A stretch of DNA of 64,000 nucleotides from Saccharococcus thermophilus (GTDB lineage Bacteria > Bacillota > Bacilli > Bacillales > Anoxybacillaceae): positions 992,001 to 1,056,000 of the forward strand of contig NZ_JAASRS010000001.1 of the NCBI RefSeq assembly GCF_011761475.1, in the 5' to 3' direction. Below the pieces are notes generated by a model. The model did no database searches. It saw only the letters and a list, made by a program, of their open reading frames with translations, and was not told the origin of the DNA. The position numbers and the translations under genes are program-made. How positions within the stretch are numbered: the stretch's first letter is position 1; every line of letters begins with the position of its first letter. Below are positions 8,382 through 17,031 of this stretch, piece by piece.

Positions 8382-8417
8382 AGGAGAAGTAATTTTATAA
8401 TTACTTCTCCTTGTTTT
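8382..8417 (+). terminator. Terminator after the DUF5317 gene and tiny ORF
   Basis: GGAGAAGTAATT and AATTACTTCTCC form a perfect 12-bp stem around TTAT, followed by TTGTTTT. Confidence 0.9.
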
Positions 8418-8453
8418 GCTATTAATTGAGTAATGAGTCGAGAGTGATTAAAT

Positions 8454-8882
8454 ATGTATAGACATTCCATATATACTAAATTATATATTTGGCTTATAAT
8501 TTGGCTAGGGATAGCCGTTTATTTGTTACATGCAAAGCTTCCAGCAGCATCCTTAGATAATTGGGTTTTAATTTATGTATTGACATCGTCGGTTTTATTA
8601 GTCAATCATTTTCTAGTATATTTACCCCCAGAGGGAAACTCCATCTCAATGGATTCAGCCATTTATTTAGCATGTCTTTTTACGTTTGGATTACGTATAA
8701 CTTTAATTATCTTGCTTTTAGCTAGCTTTATATATGCTTTATATAAACGTAAAATAGAGTTATGGAAGCATTTGTTTAACTTTTCAATGTACAGCTTGAT
8801 GATTATAGGTTCTTATTATACATTCTTAGTTATTGGTGGGAAAATCGGTGTAATAAATATTTATGATATTTTTCCATATGTA
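8454..8882 (+). pseudogene. GGDEF/HD-GYP signalling gene, 5' part cut by an IS
   Basis: These 143 codons encode the N-terminal membrane sensor of a diguanylate cyclase/HD-GYP protein: hydrophobic helices such as LYIWLIIWLGIAVYLL and LLVNHFLVYL, then ITLIILLLASFIYALY. The frame runs straight into the IS and stops at its fourth and fifth bases (TAT GTA CTG TAG). Removing the IS and one copy of the 6-bp target duplication joins this frame exactly to codons starting at 10252, restoring a 615-residue protein. The segment is AT-rich compared with its neighbours. On its own the fragment would be an inactive membrane stub. Confidence 0.9.
8877..8882. repeat. Target site duplication, left copy (TATGTA)
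   Basis: TATGTA directly precedes the IS left end and is repeated at 10246-10251 directly after the right end. This marks a transposition event rather than an assembly join. Confidence 0.9.
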
Positions 8883-10245
8883 CTGTAGTTGAGCAATTTT
8901 AATTACAATAATTACCATGTAAAAGAGACAAACAGGGTACCCCTTATGCCACGTGGAGCTGTTTTTTCACGGTATCAATGGGAATATTTTGTTTCGCTGC
9001 ACGGTAAATGAACTCCACGAGGCTATGTCCTTTTCTCTTGCGCAGAAGATCGAGCCCATCAGAAAAATCGCTGTTCGACTCGAACATGCTGTACACGTAA
9101 GCAAGCTGCACCAAGATCCAGTAGCGTTTCACCGCCCGACGTCCGCGAACGCGGTATCCATCGAGTTTCAGCTGGTCTTTCGCTTGACGGAAAAAACATT
9201 CGATCGACCAACGCTGGGCATAGTAGCGCAAGATCTCTTCATCGCTTAGATCCCGGTCGGTGCTCAAGACGCAGTGAAGATGTTCCGATGTCATCGGCTG
9301 ATCGGCTTTCCAAGCGAGCAGCACCACGGCATCATCGAGACCTTTGAGAGAGCCTTCGTAGCGATAAACCCGATAACGCTCTTCTCCCACCGTGACGAGG
9401 TGAGTGTCTTTCGGTTCGATGTAGCGGGCAAACTCCCTCACCTGAACCGCAATGCCTTTTGGATAAAGAAGCCGATTGGCCTTGAGCATTGCGATTACGT
9501 GGAATCCCTTTTTCAGACAAGCTTCCACGAGCGTTTGCGATGGATACCAAGAGTCCATCAGCACATAAACAGGACGGTGTACATCCAAAGAAGAAAGCAT
9601 CTCGATCGCGAGTTCCCCCTTGCTTTTCCCAGCCGCCTTGTCGTAGAGGCGGAACGCAAAGGGAAAAGCCTGGGTCATCGTATGAACCATGAGCCAAACG
9701 AGAGAATGTCCCCAGATCGACTTTTTCTCTGTGTGAGAATAGTGCCAATCACACCCTTGAATGGCGTGCGTTGCCTGTGACGAAGGCTTGGTTTTTTGGC
9801 AAATCGTATCATCGATCGAAACAAAAAGGGGTTGACTCTCCTGTTTGGCGATGCGTTCGACACGACGAAGCATCCACTGTTGAAGTTTGCGAAGCAGCGT
9901 CTCTTCATCCCAAGGGCTTTTCGTGAAAAAATGGCTGAGTGTCGTGCGGTGGTTCGGATGAAAGCTCCAATGATGAAGATCGGTCAATGTTCCCGCAAAT
10001 CCTTTGGTGGTCAGCGCATCCACGATATGAACGAGATGCTTCATGACAGGTTTTGAAAAATAAAGGGCCAACCCCAACATCGTGAAAAACTTGTGGATTC
10101 CTTGATGATGTGCTAATCTATTCATGAGACATGAACCTCCTTGTGAATAGTTTTGGTGACACATCTATTCTAATCAAGGAATCGGGTTCATGTCTCTTTT
10201 TTTGTTTGGTTGTAAATTTATGTTAGCGAATTTGCTCATCTACAG
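8883..10245 (-). mobile_element. IS4/IS701-type insertion sequence, 1,363 bp
   Basis: The element is bounded by imperfect inverted repeats (CTGTAGTTGAGCAA at 8883 and, inverted, CTGTAGATGAGCAA ending at 10245) and flanked by the 6-bp duplication TATGTA. It holds one intact transposase gene on the minus strand. It sits inside the GGDEF/HD-GYP gene. An intact gene, matching ends and a clean duplication point to a recent insertion. Confidence 0.93.
8944..10125 (-). CDS. DDE transposase of IS4/IS701 type
   Basis: A 393-residue transposase. Catalytic motifs are visible: FVSIDDTICQK (first Asp), VYVLMDSWYPS (second Asp) and YYAQRWSIECFFRQAKDQL (the Y-(2)R-(3)E-(6)K signature of IS4-like enzymes). 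I chose ATG 10125 (MNRLAHHQ) because AAGGAGG lies ten bases upstream; the longer in-frame start at 10164 is upstream of that site. It fills the 1,363-bp element. IS4 versus IS701 placement was not settled by eye. Confidence 0.88.
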   Translation of the reverse strand: MNRLAHHQGIHKFFTMLGLALYFSKPVMKHLVHIVDALTTKGFAGTLTDLHHWSFHPNHRTTLSHFFTKSPWDEETLLRKLQQWMLRRVERIAKQESQPLFVSIDDTICQKTKPSSQATHAIQGCDWHYSHTEKKSIWGHSLVWLMVHTMTQAFPFAFRLYDKAAGKSKGELAIEMLSSLDVHRPVYVLMDSWYPSQTLVEACLKKGFHVIAMLKANRLLYPKGIAVQVREFARYIEPKDTHLVTVGEERYRVYRYEGSLKGLDDAVVLLAWKADQPMTSEHLHCVLSTDRDLSDEEILRYYAQRWSIECFFRQAKDQLKLDGYRVRGRRAVKRYWILVQLAYVYSMFESNSDFSDGLDLLRKRKGHSLVEFIYRAAKQNIPIDTVKKQLHVA

Positions 10246-10251
10246 TATGTA
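10246..10251. repeat. Target site duplication, right copy (TATGTA)
   Basis: Second copy of the 6-bp duplication, in direct orientation to 8877-8882. Joining 8882 to 10252 restores the host reading frame. Confidence 0.9.
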
Positions 10252-11670
10252 TTTGCATTGTTAATATATTTTTTATTAAACATTTTTGTATTGTCATCCT
10301 ATTTCATTGTTTCCTCAAAAATATTTAAGGGAGTATTGAACTTTGGACTTTTTAAGGAAGTTGCAATGACATACTGCATAACTCTAATTCTTTCTCTTGT
10401 CTTGTCTATTTTGTTACAGAAAGAAAAATATTTTGGTATATTTTTGTTTACTATTTTAGTTGTATTATTATCTATTGCATTTAGTAAGTTTCTTCATCTA
10501 TATCAACAAATATCTAATCGTGCAAATAAAGATCATTTAACAGGACTGTATAATCACGGATTTTTTAAAGAAACGTTAAAGGAACAATTTCATGATGCGA
10601 AAAAATTAAAACAACCGTTTACTCTTGCTTTATTAGATTTGGACGATTTTAAAAAATATAACGACCGCAACGGTCATCTTCAGGGAGACAAGCTGCTTGA
10701 GTTTTTCGGTGAGTTGCTGAAAAAATCGACGGAGGATACAAATTTTATCGCCGCCCGTTACGGAGGCGAGGAGTTTGCGATTTTAATGCCAAATACAACG
10801 AAGGAAGAGGCGTATGTCTTTTTAGACCGGTTGCGAAAAAAGGTCAATGATACATACTTTTTCGGAGTGGAGCACATTCCTTACCGTTGTCTTTCTTTTT
10901 CCTGCGGGATTGCGGAAATGGAAAAAGGAATGTATGACAGCGGTGAGTTGATTCATAAAGCAGACCAAGCGCTTTATTATGCGAAAGCGCAAGGAAAAAA
11001 CAATGTGCAAATCTACAAAGAGCACAACATCAGTCTTGATGAAATAAAGTTTAAACAAGATTTAGATACGCTGGAACAACAAGTAAAATTTTTTTTATCT
11101 AAAGACGTTTATACATATCGCCATAGCAAACGCGTCTTCAAATATGCGCTCGAATTTAGCGAACGGCTTGATTTAACGGATCATGAAAAACAAACGCTTA
11201 TTTTAGGAGCATTAATCCATGATATTGGCAAAATTGAAGTCCCTCGGGATATTTTAAACAAAGAAGGGAAATTGGAAAAGCACGAATGGGAAATTGTCAA
11301 AAAGCACGTCACTTGGGGGAAAGAAATTATCGCTGCGGAAAAACAGTTTGATGATTTAATCCCGCTAGTGGAACTTCACCATGAGCGCTATGATGGAAAA
11401 GGATATCCGTACGGGCTGAAAGGGGAGGAAATTCCAAAACTGGCCCGCATTTTATGTATTATTGATTCGTTTGATGCGATGACGACGGAACGGCCGTATC
11501 AGCGCACAAAAACGTTTGAAGAGGCAGTATCCGAAATTATACATTGCGCAGGCACTCAGTTCGATCCTTTTTACGCGAAATTATTTACAGAGTTTGTTCA
11601 AGAAAAATACTTATCGCGTGTTCAAGAACAAGCGGAGGAATATCAAGATAACAAAGCTGTCCAACGATAA
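10252..11670 (+). pseudogene. GGDEF/HD-GYP signalling gene, 3' part
   Basis: 472 codons continue the gene cut at 8882. After the last membrane helices comes a GGDEF domain with an intact RYGGEEFAIL active site, preceded by DHLTGLYNHGFF and DLDDFKKYND. A C-terminal HD-GYP domain follows, with HDIGK, the metal-binding HH of VELHHERYDGKGYP and the GYP motif. The pair implies synthesis and hydrolysis of cyclic di-GMP or a related signal. Both catalytic domains are undamaged, so a truncated but soluble product could still be made if transcription reads out of the IS, for example from TTG 10258 or an internal ATG. The 3' end overlaps its terminator. Confidence 0.88.
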
Positions 11671-11690
11671 AGGGACGGCTTTTCTTTTTG
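11654..11690 (+). terminator. Terminator overlapping the end of the GGDEF/HD-GYP gene
   Basis: AGCTGTCC and GGACGGCT (with one G-U pair) form a stem whose loop contains the stop codon. TTTTCTTTTTG follows. Confidence 0.75.
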
Positions 11691-11696
11691 TAAAAA

Positions 11697-11764
11697 TGAT
11701 TGAATTTGAATGTTTTTTGATGAAATTTGATTGATTTTGAAATATATTGATTGAAAATGATTGA
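11697..11764 (+). promoter_or_regulatory. Array of TGATTGA repeats, likely FruR operator
   Basis: Four direct copies of TGATTGA start at 11697, 11728, 11748 and 11758, spaced 31, 20 and 10 bp. This is close to whole helical turns. In Lactococcus and related bacteria FruR binding needs four adjacent 10-bp direct repeats near the fru promoter, with a cre box nearby, and this region shows the same ingredients. Today an IS256 lies between it and fruR. The repeats are seen; FruR binding is inferred. Confidence 0.6.
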
Positions 11765-11767
11765 TTT

Positions 11768-11781
11768 TTAAAGCGCTTTGA
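11768..11781 (+). promoter_or_regulatory. Catabolite-responsive element (cre) candidate
   Basis: TTAAAGCGCTTTGA matches the CcpA consensus TGWAARCGYTWNCA at 12 of 14 positions. It lies four bases after the TGATTGA array, as expected for a fru control region. Confidence 0.6.
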
Positions 11782-11884
11782 TGATGTATAAAAGTTTGTG
11801 TAAAGCATTTTGCTAGAACAAAAGAAAAAAGGTAGGGTATTCTCTGATTGGACCAAAAATCTTAGAGAAAGGAGTACCCTACCT

Positions 11885-13054
11885 ATGTCTAAAAGAAGTA
11901 TACCGAATGTCGACTGGGCAAATCAACTGGAAAGTGTCATTCGTCAGTTTGTGAAGGAAAAATTAGAGCTGATTATGCGGGAAGAAATCAAACATTTCCT
12001 CGAAATCGAACAGGCTGGAACGCCGAATATGAGAAACGGCTACTATCAGCGAAATCTAGATACGCAATATGGCCGGATTGAGGGTCTTTTGGTTCCAAGA
12101 GACCGAAACGGGGAATTTCAAACACAGTTGTTTGCCCCTTATCAACGCCACACCGGCTGGCTGGAGGAAGCCATCATTAGGATGTATCAAAGTGGCATGA
12201 GTACACGGGAAATTGGCAAGTTTATCGAACGAATTCTAGGAAATGCTTATTCTCCAGCGACGATCAGCCGTATTACCGATGTCGTGAAAGAAGACATCGA
12301 GAAATGGCACCATCGTCCACTATCCAAACGTTATTCTGTCTTATATTTGGACGGCTTGTACGTGAAACTTCGCCGCGATACGGTAGAGAAAGAAGTCATT
12401 TATGTGGTGTTAGGAGTGAATGAAGAAGGGTATCGAGAAATTCTGGATTTCTTCGTGGGAGGACAAGAAAGCGCCTATGGATGGCAGGAAATTCTTCAAC
12501 ACCTCTACCAAAGAGGCGTCAAGGAAGTGCTTCTTGGCGTCTTCGATGGCCTTCCGGGGCTGGAGGAAGCCTTTAAGGCGGTGTATCCGAAAGCCGATGT
12601 GCAGCGCTGTGTCGTGCACAAAGTCCGCAACACCCTCAGCCGTGTTCGGAAAAAAGACCAATTCGAAGTGGCCGAGGATCTCAAGCTGATTTATCGCGCG
12701 CCGAATAAGGAGATGGCGTTACAAATGTTTCAACAGTTTGAGTCGAAATGGTCCAGCAAATATCCAAGAGAAGTTCAATCTTGGGCCAATGAGTTGGATG
12801 TCCTCCTTACATTTATGGATTATCCAAGCAGTATTCGAAGTGTGATTTACACGACGAATGTCATCGAACGAACGATCAAAGAGATTCGGAAACGTCTAAA
12901 GCCGATGAACAGTTTGAGCAGTTTAGAAGCCGCGGAAAAAGTCGTGTATTTGACCATCCAAGATTTTAATGAGAAATGGGCAGGGCGAAAGTTAAGAGGA
13001 TTTGCCGAAGCGCAGGAAGCCCTTCAACGAATGTTTGAAGAACGTTATTGTTAA
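11885..13054 (+). CDS. IS256-family (mutator type) transposase
   Basis: A 389-residue transposase of the IS256/MuDR mutator type, intact. The DDE triad is readable: YLDGLYVKLRRDT (first Asp), LGVFDGLPGLEEAF (second Asp) and TTNVIERTIKEIRKR (Glu). Cys-His pattern CVVHKVRNTL is also typical. ATG 11885 follows AAAGGAG. The protein may still be functional. Confidence 0.95.
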   Translation: MSKRSIPNVDWANQLESVIRQFVKEKLELIMREEIKHFLEIEQAGTPNMRNGYYQRNLDTQYGRIEGLLVPRDRNGEFQTQLFAPYQRHTGWLEEAIIRMYQSGMSTREIGKFIERILGNAYSPATISRITDVVKEDIEKWHHRPLSKRYSVLYLDGLYVKLRRDTVEKEVIYVVLGVNEEGYREILDFFVGGQESAYGWQEILQHLYQRGVKEVLLGVFDGLPGLEEAFKAVYPKADVQRCVVHKVRNTLSRVRKKDQFEVAEDLKLIYRAPNKEMALQMFQQFESKWSSKYPREVQSWANELDVLLTFMDYPSSIRSVIYTTNVIERTIKEIRKRLKPMNSLSSLEAAEKVVYLTIQDFNEKWAGRKLRGFAEAQEALQRMFEERYC

Positions 13055-13095
13055 CCAAATATTGTAAATAAACAAAATAAGGGGATTCTCCCTTT

Positions 13096-13131
13096 CCACA
13101 CAAGAGACTGAATATTCAGTCTCCTGTGTGG
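13096..13131. repeat. Near-perfect 36-bp palindrome at the IS256 3' end
   Basis: CCACACAAGAGACTGAAT is followed at once by its complement with a single A/C mismatch. It lies between the transposase stop and the right inverted repeat. As RNA it would form a 17-bp hairpin without a classical U tract. It may limit read-through or act in transposition; neither can be read from sequence. Confidence 0.8.
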
Positions 13132-13202
13132 AGAAAATCAGTCCCCTATCAATTCAAATCCATTTCAGAGAAACCCTACCCCATTTACATTACACAAAAT
13201 TC

Positions 13203-13231
13203 TTGACGGTACCAGCGCTTTCGTTTATGAT
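13203..13231 (+). promoter_or_regulatory. Sigma-A promoter of fruR
   Basis: TTGACG (13203-13208), a 17-bp spacer and TATGAT (13226-13231) form a near-consensus promoter 42 bases before the fruR start. The spacer contains CCAGCGCTTTCG, a partial cre-like sequence. It lies outside the IS256 right end and so was part of the original fru control region. Confidence 0.8.
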
Positions 13232-13273
13232 AAAAGTACAAAGTGATCATTTCCGTCCGAGGAGGTAGAATGT

Positions 13274-14026
13274 TTGCTCACTGAGGAACGCCACCGTATT
13301 ATATTAGAACTTCTCGCAGAAAAAGAAGTAGTCAAGCTGCAAGAGCTAGTGGAGGCGACCAATTCTTCCGAGTCCACCATTCGCCGTGATTTAACACAGC
13401 TGGAAAAAGAGAAAAAACTGCGGCGGATCCATGGCGGTGCCACGTTGCCTCATCAAAAACGGGAAGAGTTAAGCGTGTTGGAAAAATCGACAAAGCATAT
13501 CGAAGAAAAGAAACGGATTGCCGAATACGCAGCAAGCCTTGTCCAGCACGGGGATTGCATTTATTTAGATGCGGGCACAACGACGTTCGAGATGATTCCG
13601 CACTTGCGCGGCAAAGATATCGTGGTTGTGACAAACGGGATGATGCATCTAGAACTGCTTTTAGAAAATGATATTGTGACTTATTTGCTTGGCGGTTTGT
13701 TGAAAAAGAAAACGAAAGCGCTCATCGGCCGCGGCGCGTTGCAGTCGTTGCAAAGCTACAGCTTTGACAAATGTTTTATCGGCGCCAACGGGGTTCACTA
13801 TGAATACGGATATACGACGCCGGATCCGGAAGAGGCGATGGTGAAGCATACGGCGATGCGGCTGGCGCAAAAAGCGTATGTACTTGCCGATCATTCGAAG
13901 CTGAACGAAAGCACGTTTGCGAAAATTGCCGATTTGCATGAAGCAATACTGATTACTGATCAGTTGGATGAAGAGTGGCAAGAACTATACAAAGCAAAAA
14001 CAGCAGTAGAGGTTGTGACAAAATGA
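13274..14026 (+). CDS. fruR: DeoR-family repressor of the fructose operon
   Basis: A 250-residue DeoR-type regulator. The N-terminal HTH (EERHRIILELLAEKEVVKLQ and SSESTIRRDLTQLE, residues 3-45) is followed by the sugar-phosphate sensor domain with the DAGTTTFEM and ADHSKLNE motifs typical of the family. In related bacteria FruR responds to fructose 1-phosphate. The start is TTG 13274, nine bases after GAGGAGG; the ATG at 13270 is out of frame. It overlaps fruK by four bases, which fixes it as the first gene of fruRKA. Confidence 0.93.
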   Translation: MLTEERHRIILELLAEKEVVKLQELVEATNSSESTIRRDLTQLEKEKKLRRIHGGATLPHQKREELSVLEKSTKHIEEKKRIAEYAASLVQHGDCIYLDAGTTTFEMIPHLRGKDIVVVTNGMMHLELLLENDIVTYLLGGLLKKKTKALIGRGALQSLQSYSFDKCFIGANGVHYEYGYTTPDPEEAMVKHTAMRLAQKAYVLADHSKLNESTFAKIADLHEAILITDQLDEEWQELYKAKTAVEVVTK

Positions 14027-14940
14027 TTTACACATGTACGTTAAATCCATCTGTCGATTATATAGTGCAACTCGATGAACTTCGCGTGGGTGAATTAAAC
14101 CGCGCAATGAAAACGTTGGCATTCCCTGGCGGAAAAGGAATTAACGTGTCGCGGGTATTGAAACGGCTCGGTGTCGACAGCACCGCGCTTGGCTTTATCG
14201 GCGGCTTTACCGGCGAGTTTATCGAAAAAGAGCTTGGCAAAGAAAACATTGTGTGCGATTTTGTGAAAGTTCCGGGAAATACGCGAATTAATGTGAAATT
14301 GAAAGCGGGTCTAGAAACGGAAATTAATGGCCAAGGACCAACAGTAAAGGCGGAGCACGAAGCGCAGCTTCTTGAAAAAATCCGCTCCCTGACGGGGAAT
14401 GATATCATTGTTTTGGCAGGGAGTGTGCCGTCTTCCATGCCTTCAGACGTTTATGAGAAAATTTGCGATGAGGCAAAAAAACGGAATGCAAAAGTGGTTG
14501 TGGATACAAGCGGACCGGCATTGAAAGCGCTGCTTGCGCACAAGCCGTTTTTCGCCAAGCCAAATCATAAAGAATTAGCCGAGCTATTTGGGACAAGATT
14601 TCAAGCTAAAGAGGAAATCATCGCTTACGGCCGCAGGCTTGTCGAAATGGGCGTTGAAAATGTAATCGTATCGATGGCCGGCAATGGCGCGTTCTACTTT
14701 AATCGCGAAGTGACGCTGTTTGCCAAAGCGCCGCAAGGAACGGTGAAAAACTCCGTCGGTGCGGGCGATTCGCTGGTCGCTGGTTTTCTTGCTGCGTATG
14801 TGAGCGGGAAAACGATCGATGAGGCGTTTGCTTACGGCGTCGCATCCGGAAGCGCAACGGCGTTTTCTGAAGATTTATGTTCGAAAGAGGATGTGGAACA
14901 GTTGGTCAATGCCGTTAAAGTTACGCGTGTTGCATCGTGA
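14023..14940 (+). CDS. fruK: 1-phosphofructokinase
   Basis: FruK phosphorylates fructose 1-phosphate to fructose 1,6-bisphosphate. The protein is 305 residues and belongs to the PfkB/ribokinase family: substrate-binding start TLNPSVDY, the FPGGKGINVSRVL motif at about residues 36-50, and the catalytic GAGDSLVAGF motif near residue 247, whose Asp is the base. The start ATG overlaps the fruR stop (ATGA) and there is no separate strong ribosome site, so translation is probably coupled. An upstream in-frame extension would lie inside fruR and is rejected. Confidence 0.95.
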   Translation: MIYTCTLNPSVDYIVQLDELRVGELNRAMKTLAFPGGKGINVSRVLKRLGVDSTALGFIGGFTGEFIEKELGKENIVCDFVKVPGNTRINVKLKAGLETEINGQGPTVKAEHEAQLLEKIRSLTGNDIIVLAGSVPSSMPSDVYEKICDEAKKRNAKVVVDTSGPALKALLAHKPFFAKPNHKELAELFGTRFQAKEEIIAYGRRLVEMGVENVIVSMAGNGAFYFNREVTLFAKAPQGTVKNSVGAGDSLVAGFLAAYVSGKTIDEAFAYGVASGSATAFSEDLCSKEDVEQLVNAVKVTRVAS

Positions 14941-14971
14941 CGATAGATTGATAGATAGGGGGATTATTTGG

Positions 14972-16837
14972 ATGAAAATCACGGATTTGCTCACAAAAGA
15001 GACGATGATTCTTCAGCTTCAAGCGAACACAAAAGAGGAAGTGATTGAGGAACTTGTCGCAAAATTACAGGAAGCGGGAGTATTAGCGGATGCCCAAGCA
15101 TTTAAAGAAGCGATTTGGGCTCGGGAAGCGCAAAGCACGACAGGCGTCGGCGACGGCATTGCCATTCCGCACGCCAAAACTGCTGTGGTAAAACGGCCGG
15201 CAGTTGCGTTTGGGCGCTCCAAAACCGGCATTGATTATGACGCATTGGACGGAAAACCAAGCCATTTGTTTTTTATGATCGCGGCGCCAGAAGGAGCGAA
15301 CAACACGCATTTAGAAGCGCTTGCCCGCTTATCGTCGATGCTGATGGATGCGTCTTTTCGCGCACAACTTGAAAGCGCTTCAGACGAAGAAGAAGTGTTT
15401 CGCCTAATCGCGGAAAAAGAAGGAGAGGAGAAAACGGAAAAGACGGCGGCTTCGGCAGCGAAGCGCCCGAAAGTCGTCGCGGTTACCGCGTGTCCAACGG
15501 GAATAGCCCATACGTATATGGCAGCTGATGCGTTAAAAGCGAAAGCGGCCGAAATGAACGTCGACATCAAAGTGGAAACAAATGGTTCTAGCGGTGTGAA
15601 AAACAAATTAACAAAACAAGATATTGAGGAAGCGGTAGCGGTCATTGTAGCGGCGGACAAGCAGGTCGAAATGGAGCGGTTTAACGGAAAGCATGTTATT
15701 CAAGTGCCTGTGGCGCAGGCGATCCGCAAGCCGAAAGAACTGATTGACCAAGCTCTCCGCCAGGAAGCGCCGATTTACCAAGGAAGCGGCGTCAAAGAAA
15801 CGATAGGGCAAGGGAAGCCTCGTACCGGATTTTATAAACATTTAATGAACGGCGTTTCCAACATGCTGCCGTTTGTCGTTGGCGGTGGGATTTTAATTGC
15901 GATTTCGTTTATTTTTGGCATTAAGGCATTCGACCCGAAAGACCCATCGTATCATCCAATCGCCAAAGCGTTGATGGATATCGGCGGCGGCAATGCTTTC
16001 GCCTTAATGATTCCGGTGCTTGCCGGATTTATCGCGATGAGCATTGCCGATCGTCCGGGGTTCGCGCCGGGAATGGTCGGCGGCTTTATGGCGGCTAACG
16101 GCGGAGCGGGATTTTTAGGCGGATTAATTGCCGGATTTCTTGCGGGTTATTTAGTCGTTGGCTTGAAAAAGCTATTCAGCCGTCTGCCGCAGTCGCTCGA
16201 AGGAATTAAACCGGTCTTGCTTTATCCGCTGTTTGGCATTTTTATTACCGGAATGATTATGATGTATGTCGTTATCGATCCTGTCAAGGCGCTGAACGAA
16301 GGATTAAAACATTGGCTTGAACATATGGGAACGGCGAACTTGGTATTGCTCGGTGCGATTCTTGGCGGCATGATGGCGGTCGATATGGGCGGTCCGATTA
16401 ATAAAGCGGCGTTTACGTTCGGCCTCGCTATGATCGACGCCGGCAACTATGCGCCGCATGCGGCGATTATGGCGGGCGGAATGGTGCCACCGCTAGGGCT
16501 CGCGCTGGCGACGACCTTCTTTAAAAAGAAATTCACAAAAGCAGAACGGGAAGCAGGAAAAACGTGCTACATCATGGGAGCGACTTTTATTACGGAAGGC
16601 GCGATTCCGTTTGCGGCAGCCGACCCGGTGCGGGTAATCCCGTCTATTATTGTCGGTTCCGCGGTGGCTGGAGCGTTGACGATGTTGTTTCACATCGGTC
16701 TTCCGGCGCCGCACGGCGGAATTTTCGTCATCCCGATCGTAAAAGGCAGCTCTTGGTTATATGTATTGGCGATTTTGATCGGCTCGCTTGTCACGGCGCT
16801 GATGGTCGGATTGTGGAAGAAAGAAGTGGAAGAATAA
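14972..16837 (+). CDS. fruA: PTS fructose transporter subunit IIABC
   Basis: FruA imports fructose and phosphorylates it to fructose 1-phosphate. The protein is 621 residues with all three domains: IIA with phospho-His67 in IAIPHAKT, IIB with phospho-Cys174 in VTACPTGIAHT, then a membrane IIC domain from about residue 295 with GFAPGMVGGFMA and AVDMGGPINKAAF. ATG 14972 follows TAGGGGGATT. It is the last gene of fruRKA, with a clear terminator after it. Confidence 0.95.
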   Translation: MKITDLLTKETMILQLQANTKEEVIEELVAKLQEAGVLADAQAFKEAIWAREAQSTTGVGDGIAIPHAKTAVVKRPAVAFGRSKTGIDYDALDGKPSHLFFMIAAPEGANNTHLEALARLSSMLMDASFRAQLESASDEEEVFRLIAEKEGEEKTEKTAASAAKRPKVVAVTACPTGIAHTYMAADALKAKAAEMNVDIKVETNGSSGVKNKLTKQDIEEAVAVIVAADKQVEMERFNGKHVIQVPVAQAIRKPKELIDQALRQEAPIYQGSGVKETIGQGKPRTGFYKHLMNGVSNMLPFVVGGGILIAISFIFGIKAFDPKDPSYHPIAKALMDIGGGNAFALMIPVLAGFIAMSIADRPGFAPGMVGGFMAANGGAGFLGGLIAGFLAGYLVVGLKKLFSRLPQSLEGIKPVLLYPLFGIFITGMIMMYVVIDPVKALNEGLKHWLEHMGTANLVLLGAILGGMMAVDMGGPINKAAFTFGLAMIDAGNYAPHAAIMAGGMVPPLGLALATTFFKKKFTKAEREAGKTCYIMGATFITEGAIPFAAADPVRVIPSIIVGSAVAGALTMLFHIGLPAPHGGIFVIPIVKGSSWLYVLAILIGSLVTALMVGLWKKEVEE

Positions 16838-16848
16838 CGAAAGGAAAT

Positions 16849-16879
16849 CTGGAGCGGTTGGTTGCCGCTCCAGTTTTCT
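16849..16879 (+). terminator. Terminator of the fru operon
   Basis: CTGGAGCGG and CCGCTCCAG form a perfect 9-bp stem around a 6-base loop, followed by TTTTCTT. Confidence 0.92.
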
Positions 16880-16892
16880 TATCAAACTTTCG

Positions 16893-17031
16893 TCAACTAC
16901 CCGCCACTTAAAGCCTAGAGGCTTTTGAAGTGGGGGGTTGTAACTACCCGGAAGTGCAAGCGGTTCTTATAAACCTCCTTCCTTGACTTGGTGTTACTTT
17001 AGGCAGGTTGACAGCTACCCAACGACCCAAG
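16893..17031 (-). ncRNA. Probable omega RNA (reRNA) region and right-end hairpin
   Basis: TnpB nucleases use a guide RNA copied from the 3' end of their own gene and the transposon right end. Here the right end contains a long hairpin (16895-16940): CCACTT pairs with AAGTGG, AGCCT with AGGCT, and CAAC/GTTG closes the base. A second long-range pairing, TGACTTGG with CCAAGTCA, lies at about 16984-17035. The guide would be copied from host DNA just beyond the end, on the minus strand below 16893. The structure is seen; RNA identity is inferred from the family. Confidence 0.55.

Larger units (their letters stand above)
11831..13180 (+). mobile_element. IS256-family insertion sequence, about 1.35 kb
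   Basis: Ends carry imperfect inverted repeats: GGTAGGGTATTCTCTGA from 11831 and, inverted, GGTAGGGTTTCTCTGAA ending at 13180. One intact transposase gene lies between. The 8-9 bp flanks (AAGAAAAAA and CCATTTAC) do not match, so no target duplication survives. It separates the presumed FruR/CcpA operators from the fruR promoter. Confidence 0.88.

Noticed and set aside
11822-13189. Target site duplication for the IS256 element
   Set aside because: Flanks AAGAAAAAA and CCATTTAC are unrelated; the 8-9 bp copy expected for this family is missing.
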